In this document: one piece after another, positions 6,163-14,795 of the stretch
How the letters are laid out: the number at the start of each line of letters is the position of its first letter
Numbering within the stretch: the stretch's first letter is position 1
Source: Paludibacteraceae bacterium
GTDB taxonomy: Bacteria > Bacteroidota > Bacteroidia > Bacteroidales > Paludibacteraceae
Assembly (NCBI GenBank): GCA_018055865.1
Contig: JAGPGR010000009.1
Location: 1 to 15,509, forward strand
Length of the DNA stretch: 15,509 bases
Reading direction: 5' to 3'
Notes under the pieces: model-generated
Told to the model about the DNA's origin: nothing
The model's database searches: none
The model's input: the letters and a program-made list of their open reading frames with translations, nothing else
Position numbers and translations under genes: made by a program

Positions 6163-8685
6163 CTATTCCGCCACCAGGGTTATTTTTCCGCTTTTCACCC
6201 CTTTGGCAGTTGCTTCGAGTGTAATGGTTCCCCCTTTTTCCGTACTTTGAACCAATGCGGTCAGTTGTCCGCTGAAGAGTTTCATTTTCGGTATCTGAAA
6301 ACTTTCCAGACTCGCCGGATTTCCATTGGCTGCGGCTTTGAATGTGCCTGCACCAACTACTCTGAAGCTGATTTCACGTTCTTCGGCCGGACAGAAATTG
6401 CCTTCTTTATCCACTATTTTCACATTCACGAATGAAATGTCGCGTCCGTCGGCTTTGATATTGCTACGGTCGGCTTCCAGCACAATACGGTGTGGTTTTC
6501 CGGCAGTTTTCATTTCTTTTTCTGCTACGGCTTTTCCGTTTTCGTCGTATGCCACCACTTTCACGGTTCCGGGTTCGTATTTCGTATCCATCCACATTAG
6601 CCGGTAGCGTTTCTGGCGGTCAAAATTTTTACGGGCTTCTTCCGTATCGCTGCCGTCGCGTTTCACCGATAAGTCTTTGGTGCGTTTTCCCTGACTTACT
6701 CCGTTGATAAAGAGTTCGGCCGACGGATAATTGGTATAAACAAATACCGGAGTTACTTCTCCTTCGCGTCCTTTCCAGTTCCAGTGCGGTAGTAGGTGCA
6801 GTGTTTCTACGTTTTTATTCCAATGACTGCGGTAGAGGTAGAAGCGATCCTTTGGAATACCGGCTAAGTCAACAATACCAAACAGGGAACTATGGCTTGG
6901 CCAGTTGGTGTAGTAAGGAGTGGGTTCGCCCAGATAATCAAAACCTGTCCAGACAAATTCGCCAATGGCATAGGGCAAATCTTCGTGTTGAATAAAGTCA
7001 TCTTCGGGCAGGTTGGACCAGCTGCAATGTTCCACATCGTAGGATGAAGACTGATGATCGTCGTACTGAGCCATGGATTTCCGTACCACAGGAAATTTAT
7101 ACACCCCTCGTGAACTTACCGTGGAGGCTGTTTCGCTTCCGAGAATGATCTGCTGAGGTAATTTTTTGTAATTCTCATGATATAAATGCGGGCGATAATT
7201 GAATCCGGCCACATCGAGTAAAGCAGCGAAATTATTGCCGGTCACAGCATTCGGATTGTCCATTCCGTTGGTCACGGGGCGTGTAGGATCTTCGCGGTGG
7301 CAAATATCCTGCAGAAAACGGTTGCGTTTCGGCCCCATATCTCCGTTTCCCTGTTCCGGAACTTCGTTTCCAATACACCACATCACAACGGATGGATTAT
7401 TCCGGTAATGATGCAGCATGTTGACCATGTCCTTTTCAGCCCATTCGTTCCAGAAAAGGTTGTACCCATTCCCAACTTTAGGTGTTTTCCATTCGTCGAA
7501 TGTTTCCACCATGAGCATCATTCCCATTTCGTCGCATGCACGCACCAGTTCAGGTGCAGGCATATTGTGCGAAGTACGGATGGCATTTACGCCCATATCT
7601 TTCATTATGCGCACCTGCCGGCGAATGGCAGCATCATTCACAGCAGCTCCGAGCGGGCCCAGATCGTGGTGATTGCACACTCCCTGAAAAACAGTTTTCT
7701 TTCCGTTCAGATAAAATCCATCGTTGGGCTTTATTTCGATGGTGCGAATACCAAAAGTAGTGGTGTATAAGTCTTTTACAGAAGTAGTACTTTTGCCATC
7801 TGTTATTTTTCCTTCAAGCAATTCGGAATGTACCGTGTATAAAACCGGATTATCAAGTTCCCAAAGTACCGGATTATCTACAATGAGCGTTTGATCTATC
7901 ACATTACCATCGTATTTGGAAAGTTCTGATGCAGTTTCAGCGACCACTTTTCCGGAAGCATCTTTAATTTTGGTAACAAGCTGATATGATGCATTTTTGG
8001 ATGTATTTTCAAGCGTTGTTTTCACATTCACTTTTGCAAAATCCTTATGAACAACAGGCGTAGTTACATACGTTCCCCAAACGGGAATATGCACTTCGTC
8101 GGTAATTACCACGTGTACATTGCGGTAAAGGCCTGCCCCGGGATACCAGCGCGATTGTTCTGTGCGGTTTTCGAGACGTACAGCCAGTGTATTCGGAGTA
8201 TTATCCCTGTTCAGGAAATCGGTAATATCAAAATGGAAAGTATTGTATCCGTAGGGCCACTCTCCCACTTTCCGGCCATTGACGAATACCTGCGAATTGG
8301 CCATGGCGCCGTCGAAAATGACAGTTACCCGCTTTCCACCTTCGTAAGCCGGCAGATTTCCGGTGTTCCGATACCAGCCCACACCCACAAATGGCAGCCC
8401 GCCGGTGCGGCCTGCATGTTCCATGGCTTCTTTCTGTCCGTCCTGCGTGATGGCAATGTTTTGCTGGTCGTTGTGAATACTGAATGGACCGTAAATAGCC
8501 CAATCGTGAGGTACAGTTACGGTTTGCCATTTGCTGTCGTCGTAGTCCTGATTCTTTTGGGCAGGATCATCGGTACGGATGAATTTCCAGTCTTTCCCGA
8601 GCAAATACGCTGTGCGCGATTGTGCGGATAGATGCATTATAAGCAGTGCAGCAAGCACCGTAAATGCAAAAGTTCTTTTTGTCAT
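6163..8685 (-). CDS. Secreted GH2 beta-galactosidase
   Basis: An exported glycoside hydrolase of 840 residues that probably removes beta-galactosyl (or related) residues from oligosaccharides in the periplasm. A signal peptide spans residues 1-22 (hydrophobic TFAFTVLAALLIMHLSAQS). Next come a GH2 sugar-binding jelly-roll domain (about 25-195), an Ig-like domain (about 200-310) and the TIM barrel (about 315-610). The acid/base is Glu441 in WCIGNEVPEQ and the nucleophile is Glu518 in ILGSETAST. The C-terminal part (about 630-840) looks like a DUF4982-type domain plus a second beta-sandwich (ADGRDISFVNVKIVD), common in Bacteroidota GH2 enzymes. No SusC/SusD genes adjoin it, so it stands alone rather than in a typical utilisation locus. 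It has its own candidate promoter and terminator. Exact substrate specificity (galactoside, glucuronide, other) cannot be fixed by motifs alone. Confidence 0.93.
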   Translation of the reverse strand: MTKRTFAFTVLAALLIMHLSAQSRTAYLLGKDWKFIRTDDPAQKNQDYDDSKWQTVTVPHDWAIYGPFSIHNDQQNIAITQDGQKEAMEHAGRTGGLPFVGVGWYRNTGNLPAYEGGKRVTVIFDGAMANSQVFVNGRKVGEWPYGYNTFHFDITDFLNRDNTPNTLAVRLENRTEQSRWYPGAGLYRNVHVVITDEVHIPVWGTYVTTPVVHKDFAKVNVKTTLENTSKNASYQLVTKIKDASGKVVAETASELSKYDGNVIDQTLIVDNPVLWELDNPVLYTVHSELLEGKITDGKSTTSVKDLYTTTFGIRTIEIKPNDGFYLNGKKTVFQGVCNHHDLGPLGAAVNDAAIRRQVRIMKDMGVNAIRTSHNMPAPELVRACDEMGMMLMVETFDEWKTPKVGNGYNLFWNEWAEKDMVNMLHHYRNNPSVVMWCIGNEVPEQGNGDMGPKRNRFLQDICHREDPTRPVTNGMDNPNAVTGNNFAALLDVAGFNYRPHLYHENYKKLPQQIILGSETASTVSSRGVYKFPVVRKSMAQYDDHQSSSYDVEHCSWSNLPEDDFIQHEDLPYAIGEFVWTGFDYLGEPTPYYTNWPSHSSLFGIVDLAGIPKDRFYLYRSHWNKNVETLHLLPHWNWKGREGEVTPVFVYTNYPSAELFINGVSQGKRTKDLSVKRDGSDTEEARKNFDRQKRYRLMWMDTKYEPGTVKVVAYDENGKAVAEKEMKTAGKPHRIVLEADRSNIKADGRDISFVNVKIVDKEGNFCPAEEREISFRVVGAGTFKAAANGNPASLESFQIPKMKLFSGQLTALVQSTEKGGTITLEATAKGVKSGKITLVAE

Positions 8686-8728
8686 AAATTATTGATTTTT
8701 TTGTAAGTATTATCTTTTTTGTAAGTCA

Positions 8729-8756
8729 CAAATATAACCAAATGATTTGAATTTTT
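8729..8756 (-). promoter_or_regulatory. Candidate promoter of beta-galactosidase gene
   Basis: On the minus strand TATATTTG (8729-8736) matches TAnnTTTG exactly, 43 bases before the start codon; 20 bases further upstream is TTTT in place of the -33 TTTG. The predicted start is near 8722. Confidence 0.45.
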
Positions 8757-8784
8757 AAAATCCGAAAAAAACGTTTACTAACAC

Positions 8785-8819
8785 ATAAAAAAAATCGCTT
8801 CGGTGAAACCGAAACGATT
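8785..8819 (-). terminator. Rho-independent terminator of small secreted-protein gene
   Basis: AATCG-c-TTCGGT (8793-8804) pairs with ACCGAA-a-CGATT (8808-8819): 11 pairs with one internal mismatch and a GAA loop. On the minus strand the stem continues into a run of T's. It begins 28 bases past the stop of the 117-residue protein gene. Confidence 0.85.
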
Positions 8820-8846
8820 GTATATAAAAATGGATCAGAGGTTACT

Positions 8847-9200
8847 CTAAATTTGTTTCATCTTTACATTCAGGATGTTGGCACTGCTGGCATCAATCTC
8901 TACAATTTGATCGGCGTATGAAATCATACTCACCGTTACTTTGATTTTTCCGTTTTTCACGTTGCTGATAGTAAAATTACCGTCGAGATCAGAATAGATT
9001 TTTTGTCCGTCGACTGTAACGACAGCTCCGGCCAATGTTTCATTTGTAGCATTATCGATGACCAGTCCATTAATAACAATTGTCTGTTGAACACTTGTTT
9101 CGGTATTGGCCTTTGTTGTTTTTTCTGAATTTACCTTGTTGGCAGCGTTCAGACTGATGATAGCCAAAGAGAAAAAGGCGAGGATAAGCAGTTTTTTCAT
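8847..9200 (-). CDS. Small secreted carboxypeptidase-regulatory-like domain protein
   Basis: A 117-residue exported protein of unknown role. Residues 1-20 form a signal peptide (KKLLILAFFSLAIISLNA). A Thr/Lys/Glu-rich linker follows, then one beta-sandwich domain from about residue 42 (INGLVIDNATNETLAGAVVT, then SDLDGNFTI and SYADQIVEI). This is the pattern of the carboxypeptidase D regulatory-like domain that sits at the N-terminus of SusC-type TonB receptors, here as a stand-alone protein with nothing after it. The reading frame is intact and has its own promoter-like octamer and terminator, so it is not an obvious receptor fragment. It may bind a surface partner or sugar, but no function should be assumed. 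Confidence 0.82.
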   Translation of the reverse strand: MKKLLILAFFSLAIISLNAANKVNSEKTTKANTETSVQQTIVINGLVIDNATNETLAGAVVTVDGQKIYSDLDGNFTISNVKNGKIKVTVSMISYADQIVEIDASSANILNVKMKQI

Positions 9201-9232
9201 AATTGATGTACTTTTTCTGTTTTTTTACGTTA

Positions 9233-9240
9233 CAAAATTA
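9233..9240 (-). promoter_or_regulatory. Candidate -7 element for small secreted-protein gene
   Basis: The minus strand reads TAATTTTG, an exact TAnnTTTG match, 32 bases before the start codon. The -33 region is T-rich without a well-placed TTTG. Confidence 0.4.
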
Positions 9241-9305
9241 GACGAAACGTATTACAAAAAAATGACAATTCTTATACGATTAAGTGAAAAACATGTTACA
9301 AATCC

Positions 9306-9746
9306 CTACATGACAACGCCGTTGGCATACATCCAGATAACGTAGCGCACAAATTTGCCCAGCAACATGGCAATAGCCACCACCCACCAGCGCCCGCGGA
9401 AAAACCCGGCCGCTACGGCTATCACATCACCCACAAACGGGACGAATGAAAAAAACACAAACCAATCGCCAAAACGGCTGAATTTATCAACAAATTTTTC
9501 GATTTTTTCTTTTTTGATATGCAGAAATTTTTCCACCCACTCTATTTTCCCGAGCCGTCCGATGTAGAAACTCGTCATGCCGCCCAGCCAGTTACCTGCA
9601 GTGGCCACCAGCACACACGTCCAGGCATGAAGACCTCCGAAAACCATGGCCGAAAAGACCACTTCGGAACTGAAAGGAACTACCGTAGCAGCCAGAAAAG
9701 AGGCTACAAAAAGTCCGAAATATCCCCACTCTGCAAATTCAATCAT
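9306..9746 (-). CDS. YqaA/DedA-type (VTT domain) membrane protein
   Basis: A 146-residue inner-membrane protein of the DedA/SNARE-associated superfamily, in its short YqaA-like form. Visible are the re-entrant-type segment GYFGLFVASFLAATVVPFSSEVVFS (given here as separate stretches GYFGLFVASFLAATVV and PFSSEVVFS), the GNWLGGMTSFYIGR stretch with family-type glycines, and the late segment FFSFVPFVGDVIAVAAGFF. Members of the superfamily are linked to lipid carrier or phospholipid movement across the membrane. It starts seven bases after the stop of the upstream polytopic membrane protein, so the two are almost certainly co-transcribed. The specific substrate is unknown. Confidence 0.85.
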   Translation of the reverse strand: MIEFAEWGYFGLFVASFLAATVVPFSSEVVFSAMVFGGLHAWTCVLVATAGNWLGGMTSFYIGRLGKIEWVEKFLHIKKEKIEKFVDKFSRFGDWFVFFSFVPFVGDVIAVAAGFFRGRWWVVAIAMLLGKFVRYVIWMYANGVVM

Positions 9747-9753
9747 ATTAGTT

Positions 9754-10737
9754 TCAAATTAAAATAAGATAAAAAGCAACCAAAAGACTAAAAGCAACAA
9801 GAGAAATAAACACAATGGAATTGAAAATGCTTCGGATGAGTGTGAAAGTGTACGCCGTAAGAATAGCATAAAGGATAGCTATGAGAGGTAAGTAAGAGAC
9901 ATAGTTGGAAAACCGGAAAACGAATAGCATCAACACACCAACAATCAACAATTTCAGAAAATTCAGCTCATTTCGGGCTTGGATACTATCCTGACGGGAT
10001 TTGGCCACCATCTGAACAATGGAAAAAACGAATATGAGAATCATAATTGCCACATAAACAATGGCCGGAATATTTTCATAGTGAAAAATAGAGTACCGAT
10101 AGAAAAATGCCGGAATGTCGGAAACAAATCCTTTCTGATTGAAAATGAAAATAATAACACTTAAATATAGAATCCAGGGTGTGATAAAACCGAAAATTGA
10201 CGCTAAAATCACTTTCAGGGAAAAGCATTTCAGGAAAAAGTACCCAATCCAAAAAAGTACAATCAGGTAGGTGTAGTCAGGGACCAGAAAGGTGCTGAGT
10301 CCGAGCAGAAAAAACGACAAAAAAGCATGTTCTACTCCACGCGCCATTTTGTACATGTCCAGGCTGAGAAAAATAGCCAGCAACACAAAAAATGCAGCCA
10401 GATTAGCCACGTAATTGCCATGAATAGGCAGCCAGCACACCGAAACCAACAAATAAATGAACGTTGGCATAAAAGTCCGTGTACGGATAAACGAGAATTT
10501 GTTGTTCATCTGAGCTATAACCATCGAATTGAGCACAACGATAGCATAACTAACTATCTGAGCCACAAGCGACTGCGAGGGTAGAAAACTCTCCCCAAGA
10601 CTTCCAATCTCACCGGGCATGGGAAATGGATATTTGTAGACAGCAAAGAATGACATCCAGACAGCAAAACTGACCACGTAAGTGAACACCGTGACGGGCA
10701 GCGTGGGAACAATCAGTTTTTGGAGATCATGTTTCAT
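9754..10737 (-). CDS. Polytopic membrane protein of unknown function
   Basis: I do not recognise this 327-residue protein with confidence. It is highly hydrophobic, with roughly ten membrane segments, for example near residues 15-35, 58-78, 108-128, 154-172, 175-200, 225-247, 265-290 and 303-327. A short cytosolic start (MKHDLQKLIVP) precedes the first segment, and a basic loop (AKSRQDSIQARNELNF) lies around residue 245. It may be related to Bacteroidota families of uncharacterised polytopic proteins with gliding or cell-envelope links, but nothing in the sequence shows this. It has a good candidate promoter, and the YqaA/DedA-type gene follows after seven bases, so the two may work on the same envelope process. 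Confidence 0.8.
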   Translation of the reverse strand: MKHDLQKLIVPTLPVTVFTYVVSFAVWMSFFAVYKYPFPMPGEIGSLGESFLPSQSLVAQIVSYAIVVLNSMVIAQMNNKFSFIRTRTFMPTFIYLLVSVCWLPIHGNYVANLAAFFVLLAIFLSLDMYKMARGVEHAFLSFFLLGLSTFLVPDYTYLIVLFWIGYFFLKCFSLKVILASIFGFITPWILYLSVIIFIFNQKGFVSDIPAFFYRYSIFHYENIPAIVYVAIMILIFVFSIVQMVAKSRQDSIQARNELNFLKLLIVGVLMLFVFRFSNYVSYLPLIAILYAILTAYTFTLIRSIFNSIVFISLVAFSLLVAFYLILI

Positions 10738-10772
10738 TTATCGTATTTCATTTACTTTTACCTCAGAAAACA

Positions 10773-10805
10773 CAAAATTACACATTTTCGTTGAAGTAAA
10801 ACCAA
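10773..10805 (-). promoter_or_regulatory. Candidate promoter of membrane-protein operon
   Basis: On the minus strand TAATTTTG (10773-10780) is an exact -7 match, 35 bases before the start codon, and TTGG (10802-10805) lies 21 bases further upstream in the -33 position. Confidence 0.45.
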
Positions 10806-10851
10806 TAACCGACAATAAAAAACGAAACCTGCCGATTGACAGATTGTTAGC

Positions 10852-10891
10852 AAACCGGAAGAGACGTTGCATGCAACGTCTCTTCCGGTTT
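10852..10891. repeat. 40-bp perfect palindrome, possible terminator
   Basis: The 40 bases are perfectly self-complementary, with arms beginning AAACCGGAAGAGACGTTGCA and no spacer. It lies 41 bases past the stop of the M3 peptidase gene (minus strand), where a terminator is expected, but the minus-strand T tail is only TTT before GC; the longer T run (10889-10894) is on the plus strand. The core AGACGTTGCATGCAACGTCT resembles dispersed palindromes I remember from several bacterial genomes, so it may be a REP-like repeat serving as terminator. Confidence 0.75.
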
Positions 10892-10932
10892 TTTCACTCC
10901 AATCTAACTTTTGTATCAGAGCGTTTGAAAAT

Positions 10933-13038
10933 CTACTTCAGTCCTCGTTTTATCAGCAACGCATCCGGATTGGGATCGGCACCGCGGAATGTGCGGTAAA
11001 GTTTCATCGGTTCTTCCGAATCCCCTTTTTCGAGAATATTTTTGCGGAAAGCAGTTGCAACAGTTTTGTTGTAAATATCTCCCGTTTCTTTAAATGCCTG
11101 ATATGCATCGGCGTCGAGCACAGCTGCCCAGGTGTAGCTGTAATATCCGGCCGAGTATCCTCCTTCGAAAATATGCTTGAAAATAGGACTGCGATAACGA
11201 ACAATAATTTCAGGTATCATACCCATTTTGTCCATGCTGGCTTTTTCGAATGCAATCACATCAATATCCGAAGTGTCTTTTTTCACATGATAATCCATAT
11301 CCAGAATGGAAGCCGACAATAATTCGGTATTCACAAATCCCTGATTGAATGTGCCTGCTTTCTGGATTTTGTCCATCAGTTCCTGCGGCATCACTTCGCC
11401 TGTTTTGTAGTGCAGAGCATAGGTTTTCATTATTTCGGGCTCCCAGCACCAGTTTTCCATGATTTGTGAGGGCAATTCCACAAAGTCGCGTGCCACATTG
11501 GTACCTGAAAGACTCGGATAGGTAGAATTTGCCAGTAATCCGTGCAGCGCATGACCAAATTCGTGAAACAGCGTTTCAACTTCGTCCATGGTCAGCAATG
11601 ACGGTTTGTCGGCAGTCGGTTTGGTAAAATTACCAACATTCACTATTATCGGACGCTGGTTTACACTGTCTTTGATATACTGTTCTTTGAAATTGCTCAT
11701 CCAGGCACCCACATTCTTGCCTGCCCGCGGAAAATAATCGGTGTAAAGAATTCCGATCAACGATCCATCGGCATCTGTTACTTTGAAAACTTCGACATCC
11801 TTATTATACACAGGCATTCCTTCCAGTTTTTCGTACTGCAGACCGAATAGTTTGGTGGTCAAATCAAACACACCCTTGCGCACGTTTTCGAGCTTGAAAT
11901 AAGGTTTCAACTCCTCTTCGTCCAGGTCAAATTTGGCTTTGCGTAGTTTTTCGGTATAAAACCACCAGTCCCACGGTTCCAGTTTCTCCCCTTTTCCTTC
12001 GGCATCCATCAGTTTCTGCAGTTCGGCTGCTTCCACTTTGGCTTTAGCCACAGCAGGAGTCCATACTTTATTCAGAAAACTGTAAACAGTTTCCGGAGTT
12101 TTGGCCATAGTATTGTCCAGAATAAAGGCTGCAGGACTTTCAAAACCAAGCAGATTGGCTTTTTTCACCCTGAGTTTCATTATTTTGCCGATGTTGGCTT
12201 TATTGTCGAACTCATTATCGTTGTTGCAACGATTGGTATAAGCCATCAGCAACTGTTTTCGCAATTCGCGGTTTTCGCTGTATTGAAGCACAGGAATAAA
12301 ACTTGATTTCTGCGTGGTAAACAGCCATTGACCTTCTTTACCGGCTTCTTTGGCCGATTCTGCTGCAGCCTGAACGATTCCTTCAGGAAGTCCTTTCAGT
12401 TCATCTTTGCTGGTTACAAACTTTTGAAACGAATTGGTTTCTGCCAGAATATTTTGTCCGAAAGTTAGCTCCAGTGTGCTCAGTTCTTTGTTGATTTCGC
12501 GCAACTGAGCTTTTTGCTCTTCGTTCAGAGCAGCACCACTGCGGATAAACCGTTTGTAAATTTTTTCCAGTACACGGTCCTGTTCGGGAGTTAATCCGAG
12601 TGTGGCTTTCATGTCAACTATTGCTTTTACACGCTGAAAAAGTTTGTCATTCAGATAGATATTGTCATTATGCTCGGTGAGTTTGGGAGTTACCTCCTGA
12701 GCTATTGCATTCAATTCATCATTCGTATCAGCTGATTGTAAATTGAAAAAAACAGAAGAAACTTTGCTCAACAACTGGCCGCTGTATTCCATTGCATCAA
12801 TAGTATTGGCAAAAGTTGGTGCTTCGGGATTTGCTGCAATTGAATCAATTTCGGCCTGATGTTGTTTCATGCCTTCTTCGAAAGCAGGCATGTAATGCAC
12901 TGTTTTGATTTTTTCAAATGGGGGAGCCTGGTACTCATTTTCGTAAGCCTGGAAGAAGGGATTGTCCGATTTATCGGATTTACCGTTACAGGCTGCTACA
13001 ATAGTTGCAATCATCATAATTAAAAATAGTTTTTTCAT
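10933..13038 (-). CDS. dcp: M3-family peptidyl-dipeptidase (Dcp-like) lipoprotein
   Basis: A 701-residue zinc metallopeptidase of family M3 that probably removes dipeptides from the C-termini of oligopeptides. The N-terminus MKKLFLIMMIATIVAAC is a lipoprotein signal with a lipobox ending at Cys17, followed by a polar Gly/Lys/Ser/Asp-rich spacer, so the enzyme is likely membrane-anchored in the periplasm or at the outer membrane, unlike cytosolic E. coli Dcp. Zinc ligands are His492 and His496 with catalytic Glu493 (LFHEFGHALHG), and the third ligand Glu521 in VELPSQIMENW lies 29 residues after the first His, the family spacing. The C-terminal YSAGYYSYTWAAVLDADAY motif is also typical. Length matches Dcp. 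It has its own promoter-like octamer. Dcp is preferred over oligopeptidase A from sequence feel; this needs a profile search. Confidence 0.92.
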   Translation of the reverse strand: MKKLFLIMMIATIVAACNGKSDKSDNPFFQAYENEYQAPPFEKIKTVHYMPAFEEGMKQHQAEIDSIAANPEAPTFANTIDAMEYSGQLLSKVSSVFFNLQSADTNDELNAIAQEVTPKLTEHNDNIYLNDKLFQRVKAIVDMKATLGLTPEQDRVLEKIYKRFIRSGAALNEEQKAQLREINKELSTLELTFGQNILAETNSFQKFVTSKDELKGLPEGIVQAAAESAKEAGKEGQWLFTTQKSSFIPVLQYSENRELRKQLLMAYTNRCNNDNEFDNKANIGKIMKLRVKKANLLGFESPAAFILDNTMAKTPETVYSFLNKVWTPAVAKAKVEAAELQKLMDAEGKGEKLEPWDWWFYTEKLRKAKFDLDEEELKPYFKLENVRKGVFDLTTKLFGLQYEKLEGMPVYNKDVEVFKVTDADGSLIGILYTDYFPRAGKNVGAWMSNFKEQYIKDSVNQRPIIVNVGNFTKPTADKPSLLTMDEVETLFHEFGHALHGLLANSTYPSLSGTNVARDFVELPSQIMENWCWEPEIMKTYALHYKTGEVMPQELMDKIQKAGTFNQGFVNTELLSASILDMDYHVKKDTSDIDVIAFEKASMDKMGMIPEIIVRYRSPIFKHIFEGGYSAGYYSYTWAAVLDADAYQAFKETGDIYNKTVATAFRKNILEKGDSEEPMKLYRTFRGADPNPDALLIKRGLK

Positions 13039-13081
13039 ACCTTAAATTTTTTACAGTATTATTTTTTTCGAATTAATTTTA

Positions 13082-13089
13082 CAAAATTA
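13082..13089 (-). promoter_or_regulatory. Candidate -7 element for M3 peptidase gene
   Basis: The minus strand reads TAATTTTG, 43 bases before the start codon, between the ribF stop and the peptidase start. No well-placed -33 TTTG is seen. Confidence 0.35.
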
Positions 13090-13116
13090 TTCATTTTATT
13101 TAATTATTAACGTAAT

Positions 13117-14040
13117 TCAAAGCAAATTGTTGACCATCTCTTTATCTTTTTTGAGCTGGGCTATCAATTCATCCACTCCATTGAATTTCAGTTCGTCCCG
13201 AATGCGAAACATGCACTCTATTTTCACTTTCTGATCGTATATATCGGCTTCAAATTCGATAATATGCACTTCCATGCTCAGGGCATTATCAGCAGAAAAA
13301 GTGGGTCGGTAACCAATGTTCATCATTCCTTTATATTGTTTACCTTTTACATATGCGTAAACGGCATAAACGCCTGTTGCAGGTATGATTTTTTCTTTGT
13401 TTTCGAACCCGATATTGGCAGTAGGAAATCCTATTTTCCGCCCGTTTTTATATCCTCCGGTCACCATGCCCGTAAACACGTATGGATAAGTCAACAGGGT
13501 GTTGGCCAGCAATATATCGCCGACTGAAAGTGCTTTTCGGATCTGTGAACTGCTGAAATGTTCACCTCCGTCCAATACGAATTGTTCGGCGCGGATTACA
13601 TTCATACCGAGCACTTTTCCGTAGTTGAAGTACTCTTCAAATCCTTCTTCCCTGTTGTGGCCGAAGCGATGATCGTGTCCCACGAAAAGTGTTTTAACAT
13701 GCAAATGTTCATACAGAATGGTTTTGATAAACTCCTGAGCAGTCAGTTGCGACAATTCTTTTGTAAAATCGAGCACCACACAAGCATCCACGCCGGTTGT
13801 TTTCATCAGTTCCAGCTTTTCATCAAGCGTGGTGAGCAATCGGGGCTGGAAATCGCTTTTGAGAATTTTGCGCGGATGTTCGTTGAATGTGACAACCACG
13901 GCAATGCTTTGCTTAAGACGTGCTTCGGTCTGTACCTCATTCAGCAGAAAGCGGTGTCCGCCATGCACACCGTCGAAAAATCCTACTGTAGCCACACATT
14001 TGTCCCAGGGGACAGCGTCATAATTTTTGTAAATAAACAT
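13117..14040 (-). CDS. ribF: Bifunctional riboflavin kinase/FAD synthetase
   Basis: This enzyme phosphorylates riboflavin to FMN and adenylates FMN to FAD in the cytosol. The N-terminal nucleotidyltransferase domain has GFFDGVHGGH at residues 20-29 (HxGH-type signature), FVGHDHRFG and the SSSQIRKAL helix. The C-terminal riboflavin kinase domain has GRKIGFPTAN near 197-210 with the PTAN magnesium/ATP motif. I chose the start at 14040 (MFIYKNYDAVPWDK) because family members begin about 20 residues before GFFDGVH; an ATG 12 codons upstream would add an unusual hydrophobic lead MSFNSCFLFYLI. The 307-residue length is normal. It lies 56 bases after the HAD phosphatase gene, with no terminator seen between, so the two may be co-transcribed. 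Confidence 0.95.
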   Translation of the reverse strand: MFIYKNYDAVPWDKCVATVGFFDGVHGGHRFLLNEVQTEARLKQSIAVVVTFNEHPRKILKSDFQPRLLTTLDEKLELMKTTGVDACVVLDFTKELSQLTAQEFIKTILYEHLHVKTLFVGHDHRFGHNREEGFEEYFNYGKVLGMNVIRAEQFVLDGGEHFSSSQIRKALSVGDILLANTLLTYPYVFTGMVTGGYKNGRKIGFPTANIGFENKEKIIPATGVYAVYAYVKGKQYKGMMNIGYRPTFSADNALSMEVHIIEFEADIYDQKVKIECMFRIRDELKFNGVDELIAQLKKDKEMVNNLL

Positions 14041-14096
14041 AATTAGATAGAACAGGAAACAAGAATTAAAGGACAAAGATTAAGTTCAAAAAAGGA

Positions 14097-14729
14097 TTAT
14101 TTCAATTGATTTAGAAAATCCCACTCATTTACTGAAGTATAAGGTTTGATGAACTGCACATTAAATCCGAGCTTTTCAGCTGCCTGGATATTGTGAATTC
14201 CATCATCCAAAAACAGACACTCTTCAGCTTTCAATCCGGCATCCTGCAGCAACGCCAGAAAGATTTCGGGTGAAGGTTTTGCTAGTCTCATCATGTAGGA
14301 TAAGTAGCATTTATCAAAATAATCGTCTACCTGACGACCGCCAACAGTAAACATTTCCAGAGAAAATCTGAAAGATAAATTATTGGTGTTGCTAAGCATC
14401 AAAACCTTGTATTTTTTTCTTAATTCCATCAGCAAATCCAGCTTTTCGGCCGGAATACCCACCAATAATGATGTCCAGGCATAATCAATCTGATCATCGG
14501 TCACTTCCGAAACAGCATATTTTCTAATCTCAGTTCTGAATTGATCGTCGGATGTTAATCCCATCTCGTAGTCGAGTACAAATCCCTTTTGGAGCGTAGT
14601 ACTCACCAGCTTTTCCATGTCATTAATTCCGATTTTCTCAAAATTACGAATACACTGATTCCAATCCAAATCAACTATTACACCTCCCAAATCGAATATT
14701 AGAGTCGTTATATCCTGATATTTTGTCAT
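14097..14729 (-). CDS. HAD-superfamily phosphatase (YihX-like)
   Basis: A cytosolic HAD-type hydrolase of 210 residues, probably a sugar-phosphate or nucleotide phosphatase. Motif I is IFDLGGVIVD with nucleophile Asp13; the usual second Asp is Gly15, as in E. coli YihX (FDLGNVIVD), so this is a subfamily trait rather than damage. Motif II is MLSNTNN, motif III Lys is in RLAKPSPEIF, and motif IV is FLDDGIHNIQAA. The helical cap lies between residues about 17 and 90. I chose the ATG at 14729 (MTKYQDITTLIFDLGG), since an in-frame ATG 23 codons upstream would add a non-conserved basic stretch and overlap the promoter. It lies upstream of ribF on the same strand; a substrate link to flavin metabolism (for example a flavin-precursor phosphatase) is only a guess from context. 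Confidence 0.88.
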   Translation of the reverse strand: MTKYQDITTLIFDLGGVIVDLDWNQCIRNFEKIGINDMEKLVSTTLQKGFVLDYEMGLTSDDQFRTEIRKYAVSEVTDDQIDYAWTSLLVGIPAEKLDLLMELRKKYKVLMLSNTNNLSFRFSLEMFTVGGRQVDDYFDKCYLSYMMRLAKPSPEIFLALLQDAGLKAEECLFLDDGIHNIQAAEKLGFNVQFIKPYTSVNEWDFLNQLK

Positions 14730-14754
14730 TTTATAAAATTTATGAAATATTATT

Positions 14755-14784
14755 TTTGGAGTTGTCCGAATTTTATTACTTTTG
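14755..14784 (+). promoter_or_regulatory. Promoter of the tRNA gene
   Basis: TTTG (14755-14758), 18 bases, then TACTTTTG (14777-14784) match the Bacteroidota -33/-7 consensus almost perfectly. The predicted start is near 14791, 34 bases before the mature tRNA 5' end. Confidence 0.7.
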
Positions 14785-14795
14785 CACACGCTTTG

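Noticed and set aside
8047..8631. 194-codon plus-strand frame across the beta-galactosidase gene
   Set aside because: It is opposite the signal peptide and sugar-binding domain of a secure gene; no domain or start context supports it.
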